NCBI RefSeq assembly: GCF_020510565.1
Contig: NZ_CP075189.1
Span: 2,464,501 to 2,528,500 of the forward strand
Reading direction: 5' to 3'
Source of the DNA: Ferribacterium limneticum
GTDB lineage: Bacteria; Pseudomonadota; Gammaproteobacteria; Burkholderiales; Rhodocyclaceae
DNA length: 64,000 nucleotides
The position numbers were made by a program, and so were the translations under genes. Under the pieces are notes generated by a model that saw only the letters and a list, made by a program, of their open reading frames with translations, ran no database searches and was not told the origin of the DNA. Below, piece by piece: positions 1-8,816 of the stretch (its first letter is position 1; each line of letters begins with the position of its first letter).

Positions 1-76
1 GGACAGCCTCTTAGAAGCCCGCCAACCAATCTCCCAGCCAGCTATACTGGCCGTATCCCGCTTGCCGGAGTTCTTC

Positions 77-1576
77 ATGCCTGCACCGTCCGAGCAGTTC
101 GTCCTCGCGCTGGACCAGGGCACGACCAGTGCGCGCGCCATCCTGTTGGACCGTCAGGGCAACCTCCACGGCCTCGCCCAGCAGGAAATCACCCAGCATT
201 ACCCGCAACCCGGCTGGGTCGAGCACGACGCCGATGAAATCTGGCAGGCGCAGCTTGCCGTCGCCCGCACCGTGCTGCGCGACAAAGGCATCTTGGCGAC
301 GCAGATCGCCGCCGTCGGCATCACCAACCAGCGCGAAACCACCGTCCTCTGGGATCGCGCCACCGGCCAGCCGGTGCACCGCGCCATTGTCTGGCAGGAC
401 CGGCGCACCGCCGGCATTTGCGACGACTTGACCGCCGCCGGCCACGCCGACCTTTTCCAGCAGCGCACCGGCCTCGTCCTCGATGCCTATTTCTCCGGCA
501 CCAAGCTCAAGTGGCTGCTCGACCACATCCCCGGCGCCCGCATCCGGGCCGAGCGCGGCGAGCTGGCCTTCGGCACCATCGACAGCTGGCTGGCCTGGAA
601 GCTGACCGGCGAGCACGTCTCCGACCCGTCGAACGCCTCGCGCACCCTGCTTTTCGATATCCACCGCCAATGCTGGGATGACGAGTTGCTGGCGCTGCTC
701 GACATTCCCGCCGCCCTGCTGCCGCGCCTCGTCGCCAGCAGCGGCGAAATTGCGACGCTCAACGCCGAATGGCTGGGCGCCGCGATTCCGCTGGCTGGCA
801 TGGCCGGCGACCAACAGGCCGCCACCTTCGGCCAAGCCTGCCTCGACATCGGCATGGCCAAGAACACCTACGGCACCGGCTGTTTCCTGCTCATGAATAC
901 CGGCCAGCAGCCCATGGCCTCGCGGCATCGCCTGCTCACGACAGTCGGCTGGCAGCGCAACGGCAAAACCACCTACCTGCTCGAAGGCAGCGTCTTCATG
1001 GGCGGCGCCACCGTGCAATGGCTGCGCGACGGCCTCGGGCTGATCGCCAGCGCCGGCGAGGTCGAAACGCTGGCCGCGAGTGTGCCCGACAACGGCGGCG
1101 TCTACCTCGTGCCGGCCCACACCGGCCTCGGCGCGCCCTACTGGGATCCGACCGCGCGCGGCGCGCTGTTCGGCCTGACACGCGGCACCACCCGCGCCCA
1201 CATTGCCCGCGCCGCCCTCGAAGCCATCGCCTTCCAGAGCGCCGAGGTGCTGCAGGCCATGGAGAACGACGCCGGCCAGCCGATCCGGGAAGTCCGTGTC
1301 GACGGCGGCGCCGCCCGCAACGACCTGCTCATGCAGTTCCAGGCCGACCTGCTCGGCGTGCCCGTCGTGCGCCCGAAAGTCACCGAAACCACAGCCCTCG
1401 GTGCCGCTTATCTGGCCGGGCTGGCCGTCGGCTTCTGGCAGGATGAAGCCGAACTCAGCGCCCTGTGGCAGGCCGAACGCCGCTTCGAGCCGTCGATGGC
1501 CGATGACCAACGCGAAGCCCTGTTCGCCGACTGGCGCCGCGCCATCCAGCGCACCCTCGGCTGGGCAAAATCATGA
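77..1576 (+). CDS. glpK: glycerol kinase
   Basis: Phosphorylates glycerol to sn-glycerol 3-phosphate with ATP in the cytoplasm, the first step of glycerol catabolism. The 499-residue product has the usual FGGY-kinase length. The N-terminal phosphate loop DQGTTSARA starts at residue 13, the sugar-binding DQQAATFGQ lies mid-protein, and GGxARND is near the C-terminus. An in-frame TTG at 62 exists, but GGAG at 67-70 sits six bases before the ATG at 77, which decides the start. The stop overlaps the glpD start by four bases, so the two genes are translationally coupled. Any glpF or regulator would be upstream of the window. Identification is secure. Confidence 0.96.
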   Translation: MPAPSEQFVLALDQGTTSARAILLDRQGNLHGLAQQEITQHYPQPGWVEHDADEIWQAQLAVARTVLRDKGILATQIAAVGITNQRETTVLWDRATGQPVHRAIVWQDRRTAGICDDLTAAGHADLFQQRTGLVLDAYFSGTKLKWLLDHIPGARIRAERGELAFGTIDSWLAWKLTGEHVSDPSNASRTLLFDIHRQCWDDELLALLDIPAALLPRLVASSGEIATLNAEWLGAAIPLAGMAGDQQAATFGQACLDIGMAKNTYGTGCFLLMNTGQQPMASRHRLLTTVGWQRNGKTTYLLEGSVFMGGATVQWLRDGLGLIASAGEVETLAASVPDNGGVYLVPAHTGLGAPYWDPTARGALFGLTRGTTRAHIARAALEAIAFQSAEVLQAMENDAGQPIREVRVDGGAARNDLLMQFQADLLGVPVVRPKVTETTALGAAYLAGLAVGFWQDEAELSALWQAERRFEPSMADDQREALFADWRRAIQRTLGWAKS

Positions 1577-3120
1577 CCCGCGAAGACAAGCTCGCCACCC
1601 TGCGCGACCAACATCCTTGGGACGTCCTGATAATCGGCGGCGGCGCCAGCGGCCTTGGCGCGGCGGTCGATTCCGCAGCGCGCGGCTATCGCACGCTCCT
1701 CGTCGAAGCCCGTGATTTCGCCTCCGGCACCTCGATGTGCAGCACCAAGCTCATCCATGGCGGCGTGCGTTATCTGCGTCAGGGCGATATCGGCATGGTG
1801 CGCAACGCGCTGCGCGAACGCTCCTTCCTGCTCCGCAACGCGCCGCACCTCGTCCATCCGCTCGCCTTCATCATCCCGGCCTGGAATCAGATCGACCGCC
1901 TGATGTTCGCCGGTGGCCTCAAGCTCTACGACCTGCTCTCCGGCTGGCACAACCTGGCTTCCTCGCAGAGCCTGAACCGGCAGGAAGTCATCGCCGCCCT
2001 GCCCGGCCTGAAAAGCGCCGGCCTGTGCGGCGGCATTCGCTACTGGGATGGCCAGTTCGACGATGCCCGGCTGGCCATCACGTTGATGCGCACGGCCACC
2101 GACCTCGGCGCCACCTGCCTCAATTACCTGTCGGCCATCCGCCTGCGCAAAACCAATGACCGCGTCACCGGCGCCGTCCTGCGCGACGCCGAAACCGGCG
2201 AGGAATTCGAGGTCACCGCCCGCGCCATCATCAACGCCAGCGGCGTTCACGCCGACAGCGTTCGCCAGTTGGATGACGCAAAAGCCCAGCCGCTGCTGAC
2301 GCCCAGCCAGGGCATCCACCTCGTCGTCGATGCCGATTTCCTGCCTGGCCAGCAGGCGCTCATGATCCCGAAAACCGAAGACGGCCGCGTCATGTTCGCC
2401 ATTCCCTGGCAGGGCAAGGTGCTGCTCGGCACCACCGACACGCCGCGCCCGGAATTGCAGCAACTCAACGACCCGCAACCGCTCGAAGAGGAAATCAACT
2501 TCCTGCTGCGCACGGCGGCCGGCGTCCTGACCCGGCCGCCGACCCGGGCCGACATCAGCAGCGCCTTCGCCGGCCTGCGCCCGCTCATCCATCCTGACAA
2601 CACCGACGAGAAAAACACGGCCGCCCTGTCACGCGAACACGCCGTGCTGGTCAGCCCGAGCGGCCTGATCACGCTCACCGGCGGCAAATGGACGACCTAC
2701 CGGCTGATGGCCGAACAGGTCATCGACCGGGCCAGCGAAGTTGCCGGGTTAAACGCCGCGCCTTGCCCAACCAGAACCCTGAAATTGCACGGTTACACAG
2801 ATGGACCAGCCAACGACGCCTACGGCACCGACGCCCCACAACTCGCCGTCCTGCCCGGCCACGACCGGCTGCTCCACCCGAACCTGCCGTACAGCGAAGC
2901 CATGATCCGCTTCGCCATCCGCCACGAAGCGGCGCGAACAATCGACGATATCCTGGCCCGCCGAACCCGCGCCCTCTTTCACGATGCGGCCGCAGCCGAG
3001 GCGAGCATCGAACGCATTGCCGGGATATTCGTGGAAGAACTGCAGCCCTCACCCGAGCAACTGGCAGCGATGATCGAAGCGGCGCGCAACAGCGCCGGAC
3101 GCTTCAGGCTGAACACGTAA
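1573..3120 (+). CDS. glpD: aerobic glycerol-3-phosphate dehydrogenase
   Basis: FAD enzyme of the inner membrane surface that oxidises glycerol 3-phosphate to dihydroxyacetone phosphate and passes electrons to quinone. The 515-residue protein has the dinucleotide-binding GGGASG motif at residues 22-27, the [12 protein letters not shown] block near residue 57 that is typical of GlpD, and a C-terminal DAO_C-type domain. It overlaps glpK by four bases (ATGA), forming a compact glpKD operon. No terminator-like hairpin follows directly. Confident by motif and context. Confidence 0.96.
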   Translation: MTREDKLATLRDQHPWDVLIIGGGASGLGAAVDSAARGYRTLLVEARDFASGTSMCSTKLIHGGVRYLRQGDIGMVRNALRERSFLLRNAPHLVHPLAFIIPAWNQIDRLMFAGGLKLYDLLSGWHNLASSQSLNRQEVIAALPGLKSAGLCGGIRYWDGQFDDARLAITLMRTATDLGATCLNYLSAIRLRKTNDRVTGAVLRDAETGEEFEVTARAIINASGVHADSVRQLDDAKAQPLLTPSQGIHLVVDADFLPGQQALMIPKTEDGRVMFAIPWQGKVLLGTTDTPRPELQQLNDPQPLEEEINFLLRTAAGVLTRPPTRADISSAFAGLRPLIHPDNTDEKNTAALSREHAVLVSPSGLITLTGGKWTTYRLMAEQVIDRASEVAGLNAAPCPTRTLKLHGYTDGPANDAYGTDAPQLAVLPGHDRLLHPNLPYSEAMIRFAIRHEAARTIDDILARRTRALFHDAAAAEASIERIAGIFVEELQPSPEQLAAMIEAARNSAGRFRLNT

Positions 3121-3221
3121 TTCGTGCAGCAATAACCTAGAATGAAAAGAGGCCAGCATGACTCGACGCTGGCGTATGTCGAACCAGGACAGCAGTCGCA
3201 ACAAGCCCAACGGAGCGCTCA

Positions 3222-3383
3222 GTGTTACAAGCAATTCTTCAGAATCACTACCTGCTCGCGGCACTCATTCTGGTATTTCTGATCGGGGTGCCGGCGCTGG
3301 TTATGCGGGGGCGCGGTGTGCGCGACCCTTCCCGGCCGGAACGCCGCAGCCAGCCACGGCCGGGCGTTGACCGTCGAGCCTAG
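3222..3383 (+). CDS. small single-span membrane protein
   Basis: A 53-residue reading frame with a GTG start. GGAG at 3212-3215 lies six bases upstream, a well-placed ribosome site. Residues 9-29 (YLLAALILVFLIGVPALVM) form one clear hydrophobic segment, followed by a basic, Arg/Pro-rich tail rich in RxxRR. That is the pattern of a small inner-membrane protein with a cytoplasmic basic tail. A longer frame covering 3158-3370 has no such signature and is probably a shadow. Function unknown; it may be cotranscribed with glpKD, 100 bases upstream. Confidence 0.5.
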   Translation: MLQAILQNHYLLAALILVFLIGVPALVMRGRGVRDPSRPERRSQPRPGVDRRA

Positions 3384-3417
3384 GGGCTCGCGGAGCCGCC
3401 ACGGCGGCTGGAAAGCC

Positions 3418-3457
3418 ATTTCAATTTTGGCCGTTATTTCCGGTTGACCGTAGCAAT
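3418..3457 (+). repeat. dispersed core repeat, copy 1
   Basis: Full match to the dispersed element: AT-rich half TTTCAATTTTGGCC, then TTTCCGGTTGACCGTAGCAA. Its last base is part of the stop codon of the minus-strand DUF4202 gene. It lies in the space between the convergent small membrane ORF and that gene. Confidence 0.85.
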
Positions 3458-4056
3458 CAGCCCTCGGCAACCGCTTTCAATATCAGCGGCACCAGCGCCT
3501 CAGGCAGCTTGATACCACCGGTTGTTGCGAAAGCCTGAGCGGCGCCCGACATTTTCTTCCACGTCTTGCGGACGATGCCGAGCCATTTCTCTTCGCTGTA
3601 ATCAGGCTGCTGGCCGGCGAAGCCGAGCATGTAGTGCTCGATGAAGACGAGGCAGCTGACGTCTTCCAGCATCTGCGTATCGGGGTTGGTCTTGAGGCCG
3701 ACCTTGCCGATTGCGGCCTTGACCTGCTCGATCATCGCCTCGTTGTACCCGGCCTGGCGCATCAATTCGCCCGCCGTCTCGGCGTGGAATTGATAGAGCC
3801 CGGTGCGCCAGGCAAAGTAGCCGGGCTTGCCGAGCGGGTAGTTGCTGCGCGGCACCGTCCACCGCTGAATGTGCTGGGCGCGCACGGCGAGTTGGGCGAC
3901 TTCGCTGGCTTCGGGCGCGAAACGGCCGATCATGTTGGTCATGCGCTGGGCGTAAAGCAATTCTTTCGGCTGGCCTTCGTCCTGATTGGGGTCTTGCCCA
4001 TTGGCGGCGTCGAACAGGGCGATGGTTTTGGTGAAGCGTTCCGGGTTGGCGATCAT
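3457..4056 (-). CDS. DUF4202 family protein
   Basis: A 199-residue cytoplasmic protein that resembles the DUF4202 family along its whole length (PKELLYAQRMT, RAQHIQRW, YPLGKPGY, EDVSCLVFIEHY, RKTWKKMS). The family has no assigned reaction. The His/Asp-rich conserved blocks resemble HD-type folds, but this is inference. The start at 4056 (MIANPERF) is preferred over an ATG at 4104 because homologues begin close to it and a purine-rich GAGAG lies just upstream. It is the last gene of a four-gene minus-strand cluster with GST, an unknown protein and GlpE. The stop codon overlaps repeat copy 1. Confidence 0.8.
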   Translation of the reverse strand: MIANPERFTKTIALFDAANGQDPNQDEGQPKELLYAQRMTNMIGRFAPEASEVAQLAVRAQHIQRWTVPRSNYPLGKPGYFAWRTGLYQFHAETAGELMRQAGYNEAMIEQVKAAIGKVGLKTNPDTQMLEDVSCLVFIEHYMLGFAGQQPDYSEEKWLGIVRKTWKKMSGAAQAFATTGGIKLPEALVPLILKAVAEG

Positions 4057-4125
4057 TGAATCTCTCGTAGCAGCGTTTTTGTACAGGTCAGAAAAGTCCT
4101 GCAAATGTTACAGGGCTTTCAGCCC

Positions 4126-4758
4126 TCAACGCAGCACCGAAGCGTAGCCCTCTTCTGCCAGCACCTGGCGCACGGCCGGCCGGGTCAGCATCCGCCGGTA
4201 GTGGGCCTCGCAGTTTTCCGGCAACGGAATGCCGATGCGATCGGCCCAGAACTCGACGTAGAACAAGGCCGCATCGGCAATCGTGAAGTGATCGACGACG
4301 TATTGCCGCCCGGCCAGTTCGCGATTGACGATGGCGAAAGCCTTGTCGATGATCTGCCGGCCCTGCGCCTTGACCGACTCGTGGTCGGAACTGCTCGGCG
4401 CGAAGCGCTCGGTGGTGAAAATGCGGGCGAAGCCTTGCGTGTGCAGCGTGTGCACGGCGTAGTTCATGACGCTGAGCACCTGCACCTCGTCCTTCAAGCC
4501 TTCCGGCAGCAGCTTGCGCTTCGGGTAGTTGCGCCCCAGCCACCAGGCGATGGCCGAGAATTCGGTAAGTGCCGTTCCGTCATCGAGAACCAGCGCCGGA
4601 ATGCTGCCCTTGGGGTTGATCGCGGCGTATTCCTTTTTGTACTGGTCGCCGGCCAGCAGGTTGACGACATAGGCCTCGAAGACCAGACCGCATTCTTCGA
4701 GCAGGATATGGATGCCGGTCGAGCACGAACCCGGCGTCATGTAGAACTTCATGGTCAT
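4126..4758 (-). CDS. glutathione S-transferase family protein
   Basis: A 210-residue protein with the two-domain GST layout: an N-terminal thioredoxin fold (residues 1-80) containing the cis-Pro element GSIPAL and the glutathione-contact region LTEFSAI, then an all-helical C-terminal domain with FTIADAALF, the N-capping/hydrophobic staple of GSTs. Expected to conjugate or reduce substrates with glutathione in the cytosol; the substrate cannot be read from sequence. The start codon overlaps the stop of the upstream gene (ATGA), implying coupling. Confidence 0.9.
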   Translation of the reverse strand: MTMKFYMTPGSCSTGIHILLEECGLVFEAYVVNLLAGDQYKKEYAAINPKGSIPALVLDDGTALTEFSAIAWWLGRNYPKRKLLPEGLKDEVQVLSVMNYAVHTLHTQGFARIFTTERFAPSSSDHESVKAQGRQIIDKAFAIVNRELAGRQYVVDHFTIADAALFYVEFWADRIGIPLPENCEAHYRRMLTRPAVRQVLAEEGYASVLR

Positions 4759-5123
4759 TCGACTTCTTCCTCAAGCGCCAGGCCGGCGAACAACCCTTCC
4801 TGGCGGATCATGGCCTTGAAGGCCTTCATCACCGGGCGGGAGAGTTCGGTTTCAGCCAACACGCGTTTTTCGTAAATGAAATTTTTGAGCGCCTCGCTCG
4901 ACTCGCGTCGGGCCTCCGCGATCAGGGCATGGAATTCGTCGCCGAAACGCTGACCGGGTCGGTCCTTGACGGCGTCGTAGAGCGCTTCCATGACGATCTT
5001 GTCGACGCTCCCCATCTTGCACTTGCCGTCGATGATCTTGAGCATGACCGTGGTGGCGCAATCGACATCGCTCGGCGACAGCGGATGCGCCTGCACCCAG
5101 CCGGCGACATGCGCTGCCGTCAT
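4755..5123 (-). CDS. conserved hypothetical protein in glpE-GST cluster
   Basis: A 122-residue, mostly helical, acidic protein (ends LALEEEVE) that I do not recognise. No signal peptide or membrane segment. Two cysteines (DCATT, GKCKMG) lie in the N-terminal third. The start at 5123 is chosen because it forms an ATGA overlap with the upstream rhodanese gene; upstream codons in the same frame only shadow that gene. Both ends overlap neighbours by four bases, so it is firmly embedded in the cluster and probably works with the sulfurtransferase or the GST. Confidence 0.7.
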   Translation of the reverse strand: MTAAHVAGWVQAHPLSPSDVDCATTVMLKIIDGKCKMGSVDKIVMEALYDAVKDRPGQRFGDEFHALIAEARRESSEALKNFIYEKRVLAETELSRPVMKAFKAMIRQEGLFAGLALEEEVE

Positions 5124-5458
5124 GCCGCGACCGGCGTGGCCTGGGCAGCGACCAGCGCCTCGTAGCCGCCATCGACGCTGAACACATTTGAATAGCGGAA
5201 ATCGATGAACATCTGGGCGAAAACCTTGCTGGCGTTGCCGTGGTAGCAATAGATCACCACCGGCGCCTCCTTCGGCAGGCGTTTCATCCAGGCCAGCAGG
5301 CGATCTTCGGACAAATGCGCGGCACCATCGAGATGCCCCTTCTGGTAATTGGCCATGTCGCGCACGTCGAAGACGATGGCCGGCGGCTCGCCACTGATCA
5401 AGACGATGGCCTCACTGGCGGAAATACAGCGGAAAGCGGGTTTTTCAACGGTGGTCAT
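5120..5458 (-). CDS. glpE: GlpE-like thiosulfate sulfurtransferase (rhodanese)
   Basis: A 112-residue single-domain rhodanese. The active-site loop CYHGNAS (residues 73-79) matches the GlpE subgroup, with catalytic cysteine in the CYHG sequence; FDVRD and VDGGYEAL are the other rhodanese signatures. It would transfer sulfane sulfur from thiosulfate to an acceptor such as thioredoxin or cyanide. The start at 5458 (MTTVEK) removes an Arg-rich, non-conserved extension. In enterobacteria glpE belongs to the glycerol regulon. Here it lies about 2 kb from glpKD but on the opposite strand, with a GST and two unknown genes. Confidence 0.88.
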   Translation of the reverse strand: MTTVEKPAFRCISASEAIVLISGEPPAIVFDVRDMANYQKGHLDGAAHLSEDRLLAWMKRLPKEAPVVIYCYHGNASKVFAQMFIDFRYSNVFSVDGGYEALVAAQATPVAA

Positions 5459-5685
5459 GATTGGCGGCGGTAAAAGGCGATAAACCCTGCGATGCAAGAG
5501 CGATGCCACCCGCCGGAATCGCTGAAAGCCGCTATTTGCCGTGAATTTCTGGCATCCCGGCATCCTGACTTGTAGCCTTCGCGACAATCTTCGAAGGCAA
5601 AACTCCGCCAGAATCAACTGTCCCCGGCCGACGCTTTTCCGGTTAGGCTGTCCCGACTGCCGCCGGCAGCCCACCAAGGAACGCC

Positions 5686-7053
5686 ATGCCCACCGCAACA
5701 CGGCCTGAACAGCGCCAGAACCAGCTTCTGGCCGGCCTGAGCCTGGCCGAAGAGTCGCGGCTGCACAACGATCTGGAACCCGTTTCGCTGCAAGCAGGCA
5801 GCGTCCTGCAAAACGCCAGCGAGTTGCTGAGCCACGTCTATTTCCCGACCAGTTGCGTCATTTCACTGATCGCCACGACGCGCGATGGCGCCGCCACCGA
5901 ACTGGCCATGGTCGGCAACGAAGGGCTGGCCGGCATTTCAGCGGTGCTCGGTGACGAAATCTCCAGCCACAAGCTGGTCGTCCAAGGAGCCGGCCATGCC
6001 TATCGTCTGAAAGCCGAAACCCTGCGCTGGGAACTGGCCGAAGGCGGCCGCCTGCAACAAATGGCGCTGCGTTACGCCCAGGCCCTCATGGTCCAGACGG
6101 CACAGGCCCTGCTCTGCACCCGCCACCACAGCGTCGAACAGCAACTGGGCCGCTGGCTGCTGCTCTGCCTGGATCGGCGGCTGGACAACCGGATCGCCAT
6201 GACCCAGGAGCGCATCGCCAGCCTGCTCGGCCTGCGCCGTGAGGCGATCACCGACGCGGCCGGCAAGCTGCAGGCGGCCGGCCTGATCCGCTACGCCCGC
6301 GGCCAGATTGACGTCCTCGACCGGCCGGCGCTCGAGGCACGCGGCTGTGAATGCCATGACGTGGTGCATTTGGAATTTGAGCGTTTTTTCCGGTCGACCG
6401 TGGCAGCCGACTTGCCCAGCCGCTTGCGCCCCAACCCCCTCACCCTGCACCATCGCGCCGAGGCCCGCTGGCGTGAACGTCCCGAAAGCGCGCCGGAAGA
6501 CCCGAGCGAAGCCGCGTATTTGCGGCATGAACTGGAAATTCGCAAGATCGAACTGGAAATCGACAACGAGGCGCTGCACGAAGCCAACGACCAGGCCGAC
6601 GCGCTGAGCGAGCGCTACGCCGACATCTACGATTTCGCGCCGATCGGCTACTTCACGCTCGACGCCCAGGGCAACATTCTCGACCTCAACCTGGCTGGCG
6701 CCATTCTGCTCGGGCTCAAGCGCTCGCAGAAAAGCCGGCACCGCTTCATCAATTATCTGGCGCCCGAATGTCAGGCGGCCTTCACCGAGTTCGTCGACAA
6801 AGTCCTCGCCGAGAAAAAAAGCGGCTTCTGCGAAATTACGCTGACGGCCAGCGCGCAACGCCCGGCATCAACGCTCAGGGTCGAAGCTGTCCCGGATGAA
6901 GACGGTACCGAATGCCGGATGGTGCTCATGGACATGACCGAACAGCACAGTGCGCTGCGGGCACTCAAGCATTCGGAAATTCGCTATCGGCAGTTCATTG
7001 ACGACCTGCCGCTTGGCAAGGACGCCGCCGCCAAACCGCCTAACGACAACTGA
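5686..7053 (+). CDS. Crp/Fnr-type regulator fused to a PAS domain
   Basis: A 455-residue protein. Residues 10-130 form a cNMP-binding-like domain (LQAGSVLQNASELLSHVYFPTSCVISL), 150-225 a Crp-type winged helix (MTQERIASLLGLRREAITDAAGKLQAAGLI), 275-305 an acidic coiled coil, and 310-430 a PAS domain (YDFAPIGYFTLD). The last 25 residues look like the start of a second PAS (HSEIRYRQFIDDLP) that breaks off, so the C-terminus may be truncated. The Cys-rich sequence GCECHD at residue 220 is notable. A putative AAGGA lies at 5675-5679. Repeat copy 2 encodes residues 229-241, the linker between DNA-binding and PAS parts. Likely a DNA-binding sensor; the ligand is unknown. Confidence 0.82.
   Translation: MPTATRPEQRQNQLLAGLSLAEESRLHNDLEPVSLQAGSVLQNASELLSHVYFPTSCVISLIATTRDGAATELAMVGNEGLAGISAVLGDEISSHKLVVQGAGHAYRLKAETLRWELAEGGRLQQMALRYAQALMVQTAQALLCTRHHSVEQQLGRWLLLCLDRRLDNRIAMTQERIASLLGLRREAITDAAGKLQAAGLIRYARGQIDVLDRPALEARGCECHDVVHLEFERFFRSTVAADLPSRLRPNPLTLHHRAEARWRERPESAPEDPSEAAYLRHELEIRKIELEIDNEALHEANDQADALSERYADIYDFAPIGYFTLDAQGNILDLNLAGAILLGLKRSQKSRHRFINYLAPECQAAFTEFVDKVLAEKKSGFCEITLTASAQRPASTLRVEAVPDEDGTECRMVLMDMTEQHSALRALKHSEIRYRQFIDDLPLGKDAAAKPPNDN
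6370..6407 (+). repeat. dispersed core repeat, copy 2 (in frame)
   Basis: One core mismatch (GGTCGACCGTGGCA) but a good T-rich left half (GCGTTTTTTCC). It lies in frame in the linker of the Crp-PAS gene and is read as EFERFFRSTVAA. Confidence 0.65.
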
Positions 7054-7108
7054 CCTGCGCTTGGCCGGACAACAACGGCGAACGCAGTCGCCCGGCCAGC
7101 AAGGCCGA

Positions 7109-7333
7109 TCAGGCGGCGACTTTGGGACGCAGTTCCTTGGTGTGCTTTTCGAAGCCAGCGACCTGATTTTCGGCTTCTTCAGGCGTCACTTCATAGAGTT
7201 CCTGGACCTGGCTGACCAGAACTTCGCGCTTGCTGTCGATGACAGCCAGTCGGGCATTGTTGATCTTGCCCCAGCGCGACTTGATCTTCACGCCAACCGA
7301 CGTCCAGCTTGCTGCATCAATATCCCAGCTCAT
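7109..7333 (-). CDS. CsbD-like stress protein
   Basis: A 74-residue hydrophilic protein resembling CsbD/YjbJ proteins: the tryptophan-containing start SWDIDAASW, KIKSRWGKIN, a GKRE-like block (DSKREVL) and EEAENQV. CsbD proteins are small stress-induced cytosolic proteins without a known biochemical role. The start at 7333 was chosen because homology begins there; the upstream in-frame part is Arg/Pro-rich and non-conserved. TCC/GGAGTC upstream (gene strand AAGGAGTCGGAT) is a strong ribosome site. Confidence 0.78.
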   Translation of the reverse strand: MSWDIDAASWTSVGVKIKSRWGKINNARLAVIDSKREVLVSQVQELYEVTPEEAENQVAGFEKHTKELRPKVAA

Positions 7334-7571
7334 ATCCGACTCCTTGTATTCGGCCCCCGGGCGAAATTGCCCGGCGCCCGCCCCGACCACAAAGCAGATC
7401 GGGAGCGGCAACCGGAATGTCTGTTGGGCGTTCCGGGATGCGAAACAAAGACTAGTCGGCGGCGCCAACGCCGTCTGTGCGAATTCGCGCTTAAGCCCAA
7501 AATGCGCCGGCGGCCATCGAATCCCGATATTCACCGTTTAGACTTCAGCCTTTCCAATTCCTCCGCCCCGC

Positions 7572-8816
7572 ATGCGCGTCCTTCACACCTCCGACTGGCA
7601 CCTCGGCCAGCACTTCATGGGCAAGAGCCGGCAGGCCGAGCATCAGGCGCTGATCGCCTGGCTGCTCGAACAGGTGGAAACCCAGGCGGTCGATGCGGTG
7701 CTCGTCGCCGGCGACATTTTCGATACCGGCACGCCGCCCAGCTACGCCCGCGAGCTGTACAACCAGCTCGTCGGGCAACTGTACAAGGCCGGCGTGCCGC
7801 TGCTGGTTCTCGGCGGCAACCACGATTCGCCGGCCACGCTGGGAGAAAGCCGCGAACTGCTCGCCCACCTTGGCACCACGGTCATCGCCGCGACGCACGC
7901 CGACCCCACCACGCAAGTCATCGTCCTCCCGCAACGCAACGGCGAACCCGGCTGCATCGTCTGCGCCATCCCCTTCATCCGCCCGCGCGACGTGCTGCAA
8001 AGCCAGGCCGGGCAAAGCGCCGAAGACAAGCAGTTGTCGCTGCAAGCGGCCATCCATGAACATTACGCCACTGTCTTCGCTGCCGCCGTCGAACGCCAGA
8101 CCGCACTTGCCGCCGAACTCGGCCCGAATTTCGGCCGTCCGCTACCCATCATCGCCACCGGCCACCTGACCACAGTCGGCGCCAGCACCAGCGAATCGGT
8201 CCGCGAAATCTACGTCGGCGCCCTCGAAGCCTTCCCGACCGCAGCCTTCCCGCCAGCCGACTACATCGCCCTCGGCCACATCCACCGGCCGCAAAAAGTC
8301 GGCGGCCTCGACCACATCCGCTACTGCGGCTCGCCCATCCCGCTCGGCTTCGACGAAGCGAAACAAACCAAGGAAATGCTGCTCGTCGATCTCGACAGCG
8401 ACGGCCTCAAAGCCGTTACCGTCCTGCCCGTGCCGAGCTTTCAGGCCCTCGTCGCCGTCAGCGGCAATCTCGACACGCTGGCCGGCGCCATCGGTGCCGC
8501 CGCCGCCCAAGGCACGCGCGAATGCCCGGCCTGGCTCGAAGTCACCGTCGCCGAAGACGACTATTTGGCCGACCTGCCGGCCCGCATCGAAGCGCTCACC
8601 GAAGGCTGGCCGGTCGAAGTCCTGCGCATCCGCCGCCAGCGCGGCAACGCGGTCGCCAGCCTGGCGGCAGCAGCAAAAGAAACCCTGGACGAACTCAGCC
8701 CGCACGACGTCTTCGCCCGCCGCCTGCAGCAGGAAGAGCTCGGCGACGAGCTGCAATCCGCCCTCAACGAACGCTACCGCGCCGTCGTCGCCAGCCTGCA
8801 GGGGGAAGAAGCATGA
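7572..8816 (+). CDS. sbcD: exonuclease SbcCD subunit D
   Basis: Mre11-type nuclease subunit of the SbcCD complex, which cleaves hairpins and processes DNA ends. The 414-residue protein has the metallophosphoesterase motifs in order: SDWHLG (residues 7-12), GDIFD, GGNHDS and GHIH. The start ATG matches the conserved N-terminus [12 protein letters not shown]. The stop overlaps the sbcC start (ATGA), the normal sbcDC arrangement. Confidence 0.96.
   Translation: MRVLHTSDWHLGQHFMGKSRQAEHQALIAWLLEQVETQAVDAVLVAGDIFDTGTPPSYARELYNQLVGQLYKAGVPLLVLGGNHDSPATLGESRELLAHLGTTVIAATHADPTTQVIVLPQRNGEPGCIVCAIPFIRPRDVLQSQAGQSAEDKQLSLQAAIHEHYATVFAAAVERQTALAAELGPNFGRPLPIIATGHLTTVGASTSESVREIYVGALEAFPTAAFPPADYIALGHIHRPQKVGGLDHIRYCGSPIPLGFDEAKQTKEMLLVDLDSDGLKAVTVLPVPSFQALVAVSGNLDTLAGAIGAAAAQGTRECPAWLEVTVAEDDYLADLPARIEALTEGWPVEVLRIRRQRGNAVASLAAAAKETLDELSPHDVFARRLQQEELGDELQSALNERYRAVVASLQGEEA

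Noticed and set aside
11..1510. Long minus-strand frame opposite glpK (and similar ones at 21827-23089, 33094-34935, 61868-63643)
   Set aside because: They are antisense shadows of well-identified genes; their translations are Gly/Ala/Arg-rich without domains.
3158..3370. 70-codon frame before the DUF4202 gene
   Set aside because: The overlapping frame at 3222-3383 has a better ribosome site and a clear membrane helix; this one has low-complexity character.
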